Positions 1 through 7,566 of a DNA stretch of 40,128 nucleotides are shown here, piece after piece. The DNA is from Bdellovibrio sp. Its GTDB lineage: Bacteria; Bdellovibrionota; Bdellovibrionia; Bdellovibrionales; Bdellovibrionaceae. The position numbers and the translations under genes were made by a program. Positions within the stretch are counted from its first letter, which is position 1, and each line of letters opens with the position of its first letter. The notes beneath the pieces were generated by a model. That model was not told the origin of the DNA, searched no databases, and saw only the letters and a program-made list of their open reading frames with translations. Where the stretch lies: NCBI GenBank assembly GCA_024711265.1, contig JANJTG010000101.1, positions 1 to 40,128 on the forward strand, written 5' to 3'.

Positions 1-501
1 GGCCTGGATATCCCGGAAGTGATGGAGTACGTAAAAGCACACAAATTCTTGAAGGGTTATCCTAAAGCTCAACCTATCAGCAATGAAGAATTGCTTGAGG
101 TGAAGTGTGATGCTCTTTTCCCTTGTGCTCTTGAAAACCAAATCGACACGCACAATGCGGAAAAAATCCAAGCAAAAATCATCGTTGAAGGTGCGAACGG
201 ACCTGTGACAAATGCTGCGACAAAGATTCTGACAAAACGTGGCGTTTTCATCGCTCCCGACGTTATTGCTAACGGTGGCGGCGTGATCGTGTCTTATTTC
301 GAGTGGGTTCAGGACATCATGTCCTTCTTCTGGGATGAGGATGAGGTGAATGGCCGCTTGAAAGGCATCATCACAAAAGCTTTCGATAAGGGTTATAGCC
401 TTTCTAAAGAAAAGAACGTGGATATGAGATCTGCCGCCATGGCGGTGTCCATTCAACGTCTTGAAAAGGCGATGCTTCTTAGAGGCTTGTATCCAAGATA
501 A
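1..501 (+). CDS. Glutamate dehydrogenase, C-terminal part (5' end outside window)
   Basis: The reading frame is open from base 1, so the gene starts upstream of the window; the ATG at 19 in the ORF track is internal. About 166 residues remain. They match the C-terminal NAD(P)-binding half of Glu/Leu/Phe/Val dehydrogenases: the stretches VEGANGPVTNAA, APDVIANGGGVIVSYFEW and the final amphipathic helices are typical of glutamate dehydrogenase. The enzyme interconverts glutamate and 2-oxoglutarate plus ammonia in the cytoplasm. The stop codon shares one base with the pyrD start (TAATG), so the two are probably translationally coupled. Assignment to glutamate rather than leucine dehydrogenase rests on the SYFEW.Q segment and is fairly safe. 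Cofactor preference cannot be told from this fragment. Confidence 0.9.
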   Translation, partial: GLDIPEVMEYVKAHKFLKGYPKAQPISNEELLEVKCDALFPCALENQIDTHNAEKIQAKIIVEGANGPVTNAATKILTKRGVFIAPDVIANGGGVIVSYFEWVQDIMSFFWDEDEVNGRLKGIITKAFDKGYSLSKEKNVDMRSAAMAVSIQRLEKAMLLRGLYPR

Positions 502-1484
502 TGAAACCTTGGCTTCTTTTACCACCCCAGTGGGCTCACGATCTGAGCCCACTGGCCTTACCTCTGTACTCTCTTATTCACGGAAGAAAAACTCCGCACT
601 GGAAAAGTTTCTCTTGGCGTGATCTTCACTTCGCGAACCCTTTGGGAATTGCGGGAGGTGTCGACAAGAATGCAGAGAACCTGAAAGACTGGTGGTCCCT
701 CGGATGCGGTTTTGTTGAAATCGGCACCGTCACTCCCCTGCCGCAGTCACCGAATCCTGGTAAAATTATGGATCGGGATCTTAAACTTCACGCGATGTGG
801 AACAAAATGGGTTTTCCCAGTGAAGGCGCTGACGAGACTTTTTATAATCTCATGTCTTATGCACCCAACTATCGCACTCCGATTTTTGTGAACATCGGAA
901 AAAACCGTCACACGCCCAACAATCAAGCCGTTCAAGATTATCTCACTTTGATTGATAAGTTTCGCCCTTTGGCGGATGCCTATGTTGTGAATATCTCAAG
1001 CCCCAACACCAAAGGGCTTCGCGATCTTCAGAATAAAGACAATTTAACTTCTCTTCTAGGTCCCCTCATTGACCGCGTCTCCCACTTTGAGCCGACTCCG
1101 GTTTTAGTAAAGCTTTCTCCCGATATGGGGGATGAGGCCTTGGCAGAAACAATTCTTCATTGCCAAGGCTTGGGAGTCCATGGGTTCGTGCTAACCAACA
1201 CGACCTTGTCTCGCCCTCCAGGCTGCCACTTCCCTGAAGAAGGAGGCCTCTCGGGCGCTCCCCTCAAGGAACTTTCGCAGCGCGCCCTAAAAATCGCTGT
1301 TGAAAGCTTAGGCAAAAAGAGGGAGGGCCTGCTTTTAGTCAGCGTTGGCGGCATTCTCACTCCAGAAGATGTCTTTGAAAGATTGCAAATGGGCGCAGAT
1401 CTTGTTCAAATTTACTCTGCCCTTGTGTTTCATGGACCGCATTTTTTCCATGACGTGGCGAGAAGGTATAATGGCGGACGATAG
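501..1484 (+). CDS. pyrD: Dihydroorotate dehydrogenase (quinone), class 2
   Basis: This enzyme oxidises dihydroorotate to orotate in pyrimidine synthesis, passing electrons through FMN to quinone at the inner membrane. The 327-residue protein has the class 2 layout: a short hydrophobic N-terminal region (residues 1-40), then NPLGIAGGVDKNAE, then NISSPNTKGLRDLQ with the serine catalytic base typical of class 2, VLVKLSPD, GGLSGAPLKELS, and the C-terminal phosphate-binding VSVGGILTPEDVFERLQMGA. Its length is normal for the family (about 335). The start overlaps the upstream stop by one base, and its own end overlaps the Nudix gene by 14 bases, so it sits inside an operon. Nothing odd is seen. 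Confidence 0.96.
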   Translation: MKPWLLLPPQWAHDLSPLALPLYSLIHGRKTPHWKSFSWRDLHFANPLGIAGGVDKNAENLKDWWSLGCGFVEIGTVTPLPQSPNPGKIMDRDLKLHAMWNKMGFPSEGADETFYNLMSYAPNYRTPIFVNIGKNRHTPNNQAVQDYLTLIDKFRPLADAYVVNISSPNTKGLRDLQNKDNLTSLLGPLIDRVSHFEPTPVLVKLSPDMGDEALAETILHCQGLGVHGFVLTNTTLSRPPGCHFPEEGGLSGAPLKELSQRALKIAVESLGKKREGLLLVSVGGILTPEDVFERLQMGADLVQIYSALVFHGPHFFHDVARRYNGGR

Positions 1485-1932
1485 CGCAGTAGAAATAAAA
1501 CCCAAAAGATCCAAAATCCGTAAGGGACATTGGATTCCTGTCGTCGCGGGTTTTTTGCGCAAAGATGGCAAAATTTTAGTCGGCCAACGCCCCGAAAATA
1601 ATTCTTTGGCCGGCCAATGGGAATTTCCCGGTGGTAAAATTGAGACAGGAGAAACACCTGAAGAAGCCCTGGCTCGCGAGCTCAACGAAGAATTGGGCAT
1701 TGAAGCTGAAGTGGGCGAACTCAAGTTGGCCTGCACTCATTCCTACGGAGATGTAGGGATTCTCATATTATTTTATGAAATCCTATATTGGAAAGGCGAA
1801 CCTCGGGCCAAACATCATATGATGTTAGAGTGGATCCATCCGGAAGAACTCAAACATCGTAATATCCCAGAGGCCAATCGCAAGATTCTCCATCGAATCT
1901 ACAAAGCCCTAGGACTTGAATGGCGAAAATAA
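1471..1932 (+). CDS. Nudix (MutT-type) hydrolase
   Basis: The protein probably hydrolyses a nucleoside triphosphate or another nucleoside diphosphate-linked substrate; MutT-like clean-up of oxidised dNTPs is the closest guess. The Nudix box is complete at residues 55-77 (GX5EX7REUXEEXGU, seen as GKIETGE...RELNEELGI). The 153-residue length is normal for a single-domain MutT. The ORF track starts at 1345, but that start lies deep inside pyrD. I choose ATG 1471 because GAGAAGG lies just upstream and the overlap with pyrD falls to 14 bases. The stop overlaps the next gene's ATG by 13 bases. Exact substrate is unknown. Confidence 0.88.
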   Translation: MADDSAVEIKPKRSKIRKGHWIPVVAGFLRKDGKILVGQRPENNSLAGQWEFPGGKIETGETPEEALARELNEELGIEAEVGELKLACTHSYGDVGILILFYEILYWKGEPRAKHHMMLEWIHPEELKHRNIPEANRKILHRIYKALGLEWRK

Positions 1933-3029
1933 TTCTGGTGAGCAAACATGTGAACGCAACTTCTTGGCAGCTGGCACAAGCCCTGAAAGCCCAGCAGCAC
2001 GAAGTGGTTCTGCTTACCAGTCATGGCGAGGTCCCCGAAGATACCAGCGGCATCGAGTTCATGGGGTACTTCAAACGCTGGAGTCTTCTTGAAGGTTTAC
2101 GTATCATCCCCGGCCTTTTTGGATTACAGCCGCAGATTTTGCACATCCTCTTAGAGGACGACAAAATGAATCCGGCACAAATGGTTCTATCCACTTTCGC
2201 CAAATCTCATCCTACGTGTGTCTTAACGACCTCTCTTTTAAACATTCGATATGGCCTGAGTCGCCGCAATCCGGTTCGCTATCTGATAGAAGAAAGTGAC
2301 ATCATCACCTGCCCTACAGTTGAAACATTGGGGCAACTGCGCGGTTTGAACGTACGTTCGACTCGACAAGGGCGTGGCATTTTGCCTCCTGTCTTGGATC
2401 TGAAAAATGAAGCCACGGATGTGATGAGCGATGAAGACGATGAGCGGTTTTTATTCGGTCTGGATCAAGAACCTTACGTCGTTGTTCCCTTCCGTGAAGC
2501 TTCGTTTGCGCCAGAATCAGATAGCTTTGTCCGGATTCGAACTTTAGCGCAAAAATACAAAGTCGTTCTATGGGGTTCGTACTCGCACTGGTCTTTAAGA
2601 GAACGAAAGAAATTCGCCGCTTGGATGGATGAATTCCAGTGCGGAAGTCACTGGTCCGTGACCGGCCCTCTCAGTCAGCCCTTGGGGCGTCTGCTTTTGG
2701 AAAAAAGTTCGGCCTTTGTTCTTGCCGGACAAAACCTGAGTCCTGTTGAAATGACCGAATACTATATGCGAGCTATTCAAAGCCACGCCGTTCTGGTGTT
2801 GGATTCTAAACAGACCAGCATCCACTCGGACCTTTGGAAAAATACCGTCAACTGCTGGGTGCTGAATCACCATCATTTGCAAAGAGACCTTATCAAACTT
2901 TTGGCCAAGCCTCATTTGCGCCTTCCCGAGTCTTTATCTGAACAACTGGCGGAAGATCGCCATCTCATCGATTCCTCATTGAACGAACTCAATCGCCTGT
3001 ACAATCGGGCCTTAAATCATTTAAGATAA
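1920..3029 (+). CDS. GT-B-type glycosyltransferase-like protein
   Basis: The 369-residue protein starts with a Rossmann-like half (MAKIILVSKHVNATSWQLAQAL, then HEVVLLTS), as in family 4 glycosyltransferases. Its second half (from about residue 175) contains SPVEMTEYYMRAIQSHAVLV, which is where GT4 enzymes carry their acidic donor-binding motif. Overall similarity to characterised enzymes looks weak, so a sugar-transfer role is inferred from fold pattern and from the clear glycosyltransferase that follows. It overlaps the Nudix gene by 13 bases and is probably co-transcribed. It has no signal peptide or membrane segment, so it is likely cytoplasmic. A degenerate, non-catalytic partner of the next gene is an alternative. 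Confidence 0.6.
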   Translation: MAKIILVSKHVNATSWQLAQALKAQQHEVVLLTSHGEVPEDTSGIEFMGYFKRWSLLEGLRIIPGLFGLQPQILHILLEDDKMNPAQMVLSTFAKSHPTCVLTTSLLNIRYGLSRRNPVRYLIEESDIITCPTVETLGQLRGLNVRSTRQGRGILPPVLDLKNEATDVMSDEDDERFLFGLDQEPYVVVPFREASFAPESDSFVRIRTLAQKYKVVLWGSYSHWSLRERKKFAAWMDEFQCGSHWSVTGPLSQPLGRLLLEKSSAFVLAGQNLSPVEMTEYYMRAIQSHAVLVLDSKQTSIHSDLWKNTVNCWVLNHHHLQRDLIKLLAKPHLRLPESLSEQLAEDRHLIDSSLNELNRLYNRALNHLR

Positions 3030-3073
3030 ACCCTGGGCACTCACCAGACGCTGAAGAGGGCCCAGAAGGAATT

Positions 3074-4333
3074 ATGCTCAAAAAGTCCCGGCTTCCGGAA
3101 ACCCTTAATATCTGTCTGACGTCTTATCGTTTTCCGATTTTAAGTCGCGCGACGGATCATGGATTTCTGTGGCCGATCGCCAAGGGGCTCGCCAAGGAAG
3201 GGCACAAAGTCACGGTTTTAGCCGCAAGTTCTCCTTTGAAAAAGCCCGAAGTGACCCGCGATGGCGTGCGTGTTTTGTTTCTTCACGAAGGCGCAAAAAA
3301 TCTTTCCCACATGAACTTTCAGATAGCGGTCCGCCAGCGCTTTGCTCAACTTCACAAAGAGGATCCTTTCCATCTTGTTCACAGTATCGACAAATCAGGC
3401 TATCGCATCGGCAGCCGCAAAAAAGAGTTCAACGTGGCGATGGCCTATGACGTGGAAGCAACTCAGATGTCCCAGCTTTTTGCAATCCTCGCCATGAAAC
3501 AAGATACGCTTGGAAGCATGCTCACAACGGCCCTGGCGACGACTTATAAATTTCTCACCACTTATTACGGTGGAGACCGTCGCCTGCTTTCGACAGCCGA
3601 TGGAATTTTTGTTACCAATCCTCAGCAAAGAATTATTCTAGAGCGATACTACCTCTATCCCGATTATCACACTTACACTGTTCCTTATGGAATTGAGCTG
3701 GGGGATTTAACTCCGAAGGAGAAATCCCTTGAGCTGCGAAAAGCCCTGGGTATTCCGGAAAATGCTCACGTGGCGGTGACCATCACGGATATGACCGACG
3801 TTCAAGAACTGATGCCCCTTCTTAAAGCCTTTGAAAAGGTGGCTATCAAAAAGCCCAACAGCTATCTCATTGTAGTGGGCAATGGTCCTAAGTATAAAGA
3901 CATTGAATACCAAGTTCTGAACCTGGCTTTGGGAAATCGTGTGGTCATGACGGGCGCCGTTCCTGCCGCAGAGCTAGAAGACTACATCGTCTTGGGAGAT
4001 GTCTTCGTCAACATGGGCTCTCGCACAACGGGTTTTGAGCCCTCCACCCTGGAAGCGATGGCCCAAAAAAAGGTCGTTTTAGGTTCAGAAGTGTCCCCAA
4101 TTGCCAATATTATCGAAGATGGCCGCGACGGATTTTTGCTGCGTCCAGCGGATGTGGAGTCCATGAGCAATCTTTTGGTCGAAATATTCTCAGGAACCAT
4201 GCCTGCAGACGAGATCGGCGACCGTGCCCGCCAAAAAGTGGTTGATCTGTTCGACACCCCTAAAATGGTCCAGGCGACGCTAGAAGCCTATCGCAAAATC
4301 TTGCTCAACACCGGCCTGTATAAGAAGCATTGA
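3074..4333 (+). CDS. Family 4 glycosyltransferase
   Basis: A 419-residue GT-B enzyme that should transfer a sugar from an activated donor to a lipid or glycan acceptor on the cytoplasmic side. The N-terminal half shows the acceptor-domain pattern (DHGFLWPIAKGLAKEGHKVTVLAA). The C-terminal half has IVVGNGPKYKDIE, RVVMTGAVPAAELEDYI, then GFEPSTLEAMAQKKVVLGSE and EDGRDGFLLRPAD, the usual donor-binding core. The canonical E-x7-E pair is altered: the first acidic position is a threonine, with a glutamate shifted three residues on. The gene follows the previous one by 44 bases and has GAAGGAATT upstream of ATG. Acceptor and sugar are unknown. Confidence 0.85.
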   Translation: MLKKSRLPETLNICLTSYRFPILSRATDHGFLWPIAKGLAKEGHKVTVLAASSPLKKPEVTRDGVRVLFLHEGAKNLSHMNFQIAVRQRFAQLHKEDPFHLVHSIDKSGYRIGSRKKEFNVAMAYDVEATQMSQLFAILAMKQDTLGSMLTTALATTYKFLTTYYGGDRRLLSTADGIFVTNPQQRIILERYYLYPDYHTYTVPYGIELGDLTPKEKSLELRKALGIPENAHVAVTITDMTDVQELMPLLKAFEKVAIKKPNSYLIVVGNGPKYKDIEYQVLNLALGNRVVMTGAVPAAELEDYIVLGDVFVNMGSRTTGFEPSTLEAMAQKKVVLGSEVSPIANIIEDGRDGFLLRPADVESMSNLLVEIFSGTMPADEIGDRARQKVVDLFDTPKMVQATLEAYRKILLNTGLYKKH

Positions 4334-4375
4334 GTTAAATGCTTGAATTTTGATGGCCAGGCCCCCGTAGTTCTG

Positions 4376-4381
4376 TATAAT
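4376..4381 (+). promoter_or_regulatory. Putative -10 box for the HU/IHF gene
   Basis: A perfect TATAAT lies 46 bases before the HU/IHF start codon, in the short gap after the glycosyltransferase gene. No convincing -35 element is found at 16-18 bases; the nearest TTGATG is about 20 bases upstream. The call rests on the hexamer and its position only. Confidence 0.45.
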
Positions 4382-4427
4382 CGGGAGTGTTATCAATACT
4401 TTAAGCGGAGCTTGAGGACAGCAGAAG

Positions 4428-4724
4428 ATGACAAAAGCGGATTTGATAAATTTAATCTCTGAAAAAGCCGGCATCACCCGAGTCAAAGCAGAAACTGTGG
4501 TAAACACAATTTTTGATTCAATGGTGGAAGCACTCATGCGTGATGACCGTATTGAGATCCGTGGTTTTGGTTCTTTTGTGAATCGTCAGTATGGAGCCTA
4601 CAAAGGACGCAATCCACGTACTGGTGAAATCATCAACGTTGAAGAAAAGAAATTACCGTTTTTCAAAGTGGGCAAAGAGCTCAAAGAAGATATCAACAAC
4701 GGTCCAAAGAAAAAAGAGAGTTAA
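4428..4724 (+). CDS. HU/IHF-family nucleoid DNA-binding protein
   Basis: A 98-residue DNA-bending protein of the HU/IHF family, acting as a homo- or heterodimer in the nucleoid. The full family pattern is visible: TKADLINLISEKAGITR at the N-terminus, EIRGFGSF, the DNA-binding arm GRNPRTGE, then LPFFKVGKELKE. The EIRGFGSF and NPRTGE forms favour an IHF-beta-like subunit over HU, but bacteria of this group often have several paralogues, so I give no symbol. The start is supported by GAGGA nine bases upstream and a TATAAT further up. It forms its own unit, followed at once by a hairpin and convergent genes. Confidence 0.93.
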   Translation: MTKADLINLISEKAGITRVKAETVVNTIFDSMVEALMRDDRIEIRGFGSFVNRQYGAYKGRNPRTGEIINVEEKKLPFFKVGKELKEDINNGPKKKES

Positions 4725-4730
4725 CAGTCC

Positions 4731-4753
4731 CCACCTCTGATCTAGAGAGGTGG
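4731..4753. terminator. Hairpin between convergent genes
   Basis: A perfect 8-base stem (CCACCTCT / AGAGGTGG) with a 7-base loop lies between the HU/IHF gene and the convergent reverse-strand gene, and includes the latter's stop codon. No T-tract follows on either strand, so a bidirectional terminator is likely from position but not proven. Confidence 0.45.
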
Positions 4754-5245
4754 CAACCAGCCTCCTCCAGCTCCTGGCGGAACCCCCGGAGTTCCTCGAG
4801 AAGGAAAATTCACCGCACTTTCAGCCGTCGGCTCCCAAGAGCCTTCCGCATCCAAACAGGCCACGGATTTTTCATAGTGCCTTTGCATTTGATAGATTAA
4901 ATCCATTTCAATTTCGCGACACAGACGTCCACTGCCATCTCGCCCTTCTCGTGTCGTCATCATGTAACCGTAAACTCTATTGCGAGAATCCGATCCTTGA
5001 AACGCATAACGCATCAACAAGGATCCTCGCAAAGCCTGACGACCCACCTCTAAAAAAGAAAGGCGATCGCGCGGCGGAAGAGAATTTATGATTTCTCGAC
5101 CGATATAACCACCGATGACTCGCCCGACTTCTCTGAAGACCGCGCCCTCGACTCTTTCGTGAGGGCCGCCATTCCATTGAGCGAAAGTTCCTTGAGAAAA
5201 ACAGACTGTGAATACAACGCCGATTGTGAGATTTCGCAACAGCAT
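4742..5245 (-). CDS. Secreted protein of unknown function, surface-antigen-like C-terminus
   Basis: A 167-residue protein with a clear signal peptide (MLLRNLTIGVVFTVCFSQGTFA, cleavage before QW). The middle region (GAVFREVGRVIGGYIGREI) is glycine-rich and amphipathic, as in the glycine-zipper part of 17 kDa surface antigens. The segment GSGRLCREIEM...YEKSVACLDAEGSWEP resembles the C-terminal cysteine-containing part of that family. The match is by eye and could be a coincidence of short motifs. The tail is rich in Pro and Gly. It starts 10 bases after the stop of the upstream exported gene, with GGGAG as ribosome site, so the two form an operon. Probably periplasmic or outer-surface. Function not known. 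Confidence 0.75.
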   Translation of the reverse strand: MLLRNLTIGVVFTVCFSQGTFAQWNGGPHERVEGAVFREVGRVIGGYIGREIINSLPPRDRLSFLEVGRQALRGSLLMRYAFQGSDSRNRVYGYMMTTREGRDGSGRLCREIEMDLIYQMQRHYEKSVACLDAEGSWEPTAESAVNFPSRGTPGVPPGAGGGWLPPL

Positions 5246-5255
5246 ATCAGCTCCC

Positions 5256-6662
5256 TTATGGATTTAAATACCCGGGAACCTCAAGCTGTATTCCCTTTTT
5301 ACGTAATACACTTAAAGCTTCCTCCATGCTGTTCATCGGCTGAATCGTAACGAAACTTCCCTTCCAGAAAAGACTTCCAAAGGAAACATCAAAGTCACCG
5401 ATCTCGGCGCGGATTGTTTCAAGAGCTGTATACACCTTCAAGTCCACATTTCTATACTTGCGCAACAAGGTCCAAACTTTTTCATAGAGCTGAATTTCTG
5501 GCGCGGGAGTTCCTTTGACACACCAGAAAAGGCCCTTCATCGGAAGACTTCCGTCTCCCATGAAAGGTCCGCCGGTGCTGTCTCCGTTGATAGGTCGAAC
5601 CCACAAGTTATCCAAGGTAGAGCGACGATCCGCCACGGCGTACATAGCATACTGATTCAAGTTTTTAATACCGCCGTCCTTATATTCCGTACCGGACTCG
5701 GCCATCAATAATTCGCGAGAATATGGCAAACGATAACCACGAGCCTGGCAGTATGTTTTAGCTTCCGCAAATGTATACGCATCATAAACACCTGTGTCTT
5801 CCATGCGCTTTTTGCGTTCCTCATTAATAGGCATTGGCAACCACTTCAGACCTTTGTGAGGAGTGTCCCAATCTTCATAGACATTCTTCTGGAAGAAATC
5901 AAAAACCTGCTTAGCCAAATCATCCAGGGCTTCCGTCAATTTTCCCCGAGAAATAAAATTACGAGTCACGCCGTTTTTGTTTCCCTGAACGTGGAAGGTC
6001 AGTTGGAATTTTCCTTTCCCTAAGCTTGAGAAAGTTCCGTAAGCCACATAATCAATTTGATTCAGCATCTCAATGGCATATGTCACATTAAGTTCATCGG
6101 CCGTAATAGGCTTACCCAGAGGACGCTTGGTTGAAATACCGCGGATATAGGCCTGCAGAAGGTCCGGCTTGGTTCCTTCGGAGATCTGAATTTTTCGTTT
6201 ATCGTCACGAACATCATAACGAATGAAAAGGTCATCCAAGGCGCTTTTAAACTGCTGCTCTAATGAAAAATCGATACCCACAATGTCCTTGGCTTTATGG
6301 ATGTCATGAACCTGATCAAACATCATCAAAATATTTGCCATGGGTTCCAACATCACTTCGACGACAGCGCCCTTGTCCGCCATCTTTTCAAGACTGGACA
6401 TCAACGTATTCCAGAATTCATTTCGAACTGAATCACGATCTTGACTCATGGTCTTTTCGTATTGTCCCAGATCACCGCCTGGAAAAAACGGGATACTATG
6501 CCACAATGTCGCGATCTTCTTTTTGTTATTTTTGAAAGTGTCGTCTTGATACTGTGGCTTACTATCAAAGCCGGGCCCCGTTTTATCTGAGGACTTTTGC
6601 TGTGCAAAGCCCTGTGAGGCAATGATGGTCACTCCAACCAATGCCGCTAAAAACGAACGCAT
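5256..6662 (-). CDS. Exported protein with C-terminal lectin-like (DUF1566/FGE-like) domain
   Basis: The ORF track runs to 6779, but the natural start is ATG 6662, which gives a good signal peptide (MRSFLAALVGVTIIASQGFA) and has GGAGGT seven bases upstream. The mature part (about 448 residues) begins with a region I do not recognise. From about residue 280 it shows YTFAEAKTYCQARGYRLPYS, NLWVRPIN and LFWCVKG, the pattern of DUF1566 / formylglycine-enzyme-like lectin folds, with the two cysteines that usually form a disulphide. No catalytic residues are evident, so a binding role outside the cytoplasm is the best guess. It is co-directional with the small secreted gene 10 bases downstream. An inverted repeat lies in its leader. 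Confidence 0.75.
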   Translation of the reverse strand: MRSFLAALVGVTIIASQGFAQQKSSDKTGPGFDSKPQYQDDTFKNNKKKIATLWHSIPFFPGGDLGQYEKTMSQDRDSVRNEFWNTLMSSLEKMADKGAVVEVMLEPMANILMMFDQVHDIHKAKDIVGIDFSLEQQFKSALDDLFIRYDVRDDKRKIQISEGTKPDLLQAYIRGISTKRPLGKPITADELNVTYAIEMLNQIDYVAYGTFSSLGKGKFQLTFHVQGNKNGVTRNFISRGKLTEALDDLAKQVFDFFQKNVYEDWDTPHKGLKWLPMPINEERKKRMEDTGVYDAYTFAEAKTYCQARGYRLPYSRELLMAESGTEYKDGGIKNLNQYAMYAVADRRSTLDNLWVRPINGDSTGGPFMGDGSLPMKGLFWCVKGTPAPEIQLYEKVWTLLRKYRNVDLKVYTALETIRAEIGDFDVSFGSLFWKGSFVTIQPMNSMEEALSVLRKKGIQLEVPGYLNP

Positions 6663-6723
6663 ACAATACCTCCACAAATAATGATTCGACCGGGAAATAT
6701 AAGGGATTGTGAGGAGGACTTCA

Positions 6724-6743
6724 CCTGTTATATTTCTAACAGG
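6724..6743. repeat. Inverted repeat in the leader of the exported lectin-like gene
   Basis: CCTGTTA and TAACAGG form a perfect 7-base inverted repeat around a 6-base TATTTC spacer, 62-81 bases before the reverse-strand start at 6662. It could be an operator half-site pair or an RNA hairpin. No further copy was noticed in the window. Confidence 0.5.
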
Positions 6744-6825
6744 GGCCGCGAACCTCAGGGGCCACTCATTGCTTTTCAAGAGGGGATTGTTAAGTCTTTT
6801 GACAGATAAATACTACAGGGTCCCC

Positions 6826-6845
6826 AAGAAAAGCCCTCGGGGCTT
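6826..6845 (-). terminator. Rho-independent terminator (reverse strand)
   Basis: Read on the reverse strand, a 6-base stem (AAGCCC / GGGCTT) with a CGA loop is followed by TTCTT. It begins one base after the stop codon of the 6847-7566 gene. It should end the two-gene exported operon that starts at 8815. Confidence 0.75.
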
Positions 6846-6846
6846 C

Positions 6847-7566
6847 TTAGAAACACTGACAACGCCCTTGGGAGGTCGCTAGATCTGAACACTTAAAACT
6901 CTTCCCTTGGTATGAGATTTCGAACTCAGAAAGAACCCCATCTTTTTCGACATGATAAACCTCAGCCCCGCTGGAAAAAAGCCCGCGACGGGCCTCCTCC
7001 TGCAAGGTGATGCGACCTTCTTTTTCAAGACTGGAAAGGAAGGTGTCGGTCGGGTTGATGCTTTGCTCTTTGCTTAATGGCAGTGGTACCGGCAGATCGT
7101 CCGAATCCACGCCGTAATACTTCAGTCGCCGAATCGTGGATTGCTCCCCGGTGCCTTCGATCTCGAGGCGCAAACGACGTCGCTCCCCACTAGGCAAAGT
7201 GATATGTGTGTTTTTCCAGTCTAAACTATCCACTTCCAGATCGCCCAGCTCTGAACGTACAGAGGCCACAACACTTTCGAAATTATTATCCTTATCATCA
7301 CCAAGAGTGTTGTGAATAGAAAGACACGTCCCCAATTCGCGCAGATGGTTTGCCAGGGAAGTTTTGGATGTTGTCACCGAAGATTCAGCGGCCAGAGCGT
7401 CTTTGGCGGCAGACGCTTTTCCAGTCTCCTTCATTTGGATTTCGGGAGGCTCGGCGCGTATTTCATCCACCGCAGATGTTTCAACGGGAGGTCCACTACG
7501 CAAGAAAAGCACCGCCCCCGCGATGCTTCCCATAAGTAAAAGTAAAACCAAACTTCTTCTATTCAT
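6847..7566 (-). CDS. Membrane-anchored or exported protein of unknown function
   Basis: The longest ORF begins at 7647, but ATG 7566 is chosen because it gives a hydrophobic N-terminal segment (RRSLVLLLLMGSIAGAVLFL) and overlaps the upstream stop by only eight bases (ATGAATAG). The 239-residue product would be held by one N-terminal helix, with most of the chain in the periplasm. The rest is polar and acidic with no domain I recognise; three cysteines sit at the very C-terminus (FKCSDLATSQGRCQCF). It follows the Cys/His exported protein and is followed by a terminator, so the two probably act together. Function unknown. Confidence 0.7.
   Translation of the reverse strand: MNRRSLVLLLLMGSIAGAVLFLRSGPPVETSAVDEIRAEPPEIQMKETGKASAAKDALAAESSVTTSKTSLANHLRELGTCLSIHNTLGDDKDNNFESVVASVRSELGDLEVDSLDWKNTHITLPSGERRRLRLEIEGTGEQSTIRRLKYYGVDSDDLPVPLPLSKEQSINPTDTFLSSLEKEGRITLQEEARRGLFSSGAEVYHVEKDGVLSEFEISYQGKSFKCSDLATSQGRCQCF

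Noticed and set aside
3169-3628. Small ORFs on both strands inside the glycosyltransferase gene
   Set aside because: Out-of-frame shadows of the family 4 glycosyltransferase; highly charged, no domain.
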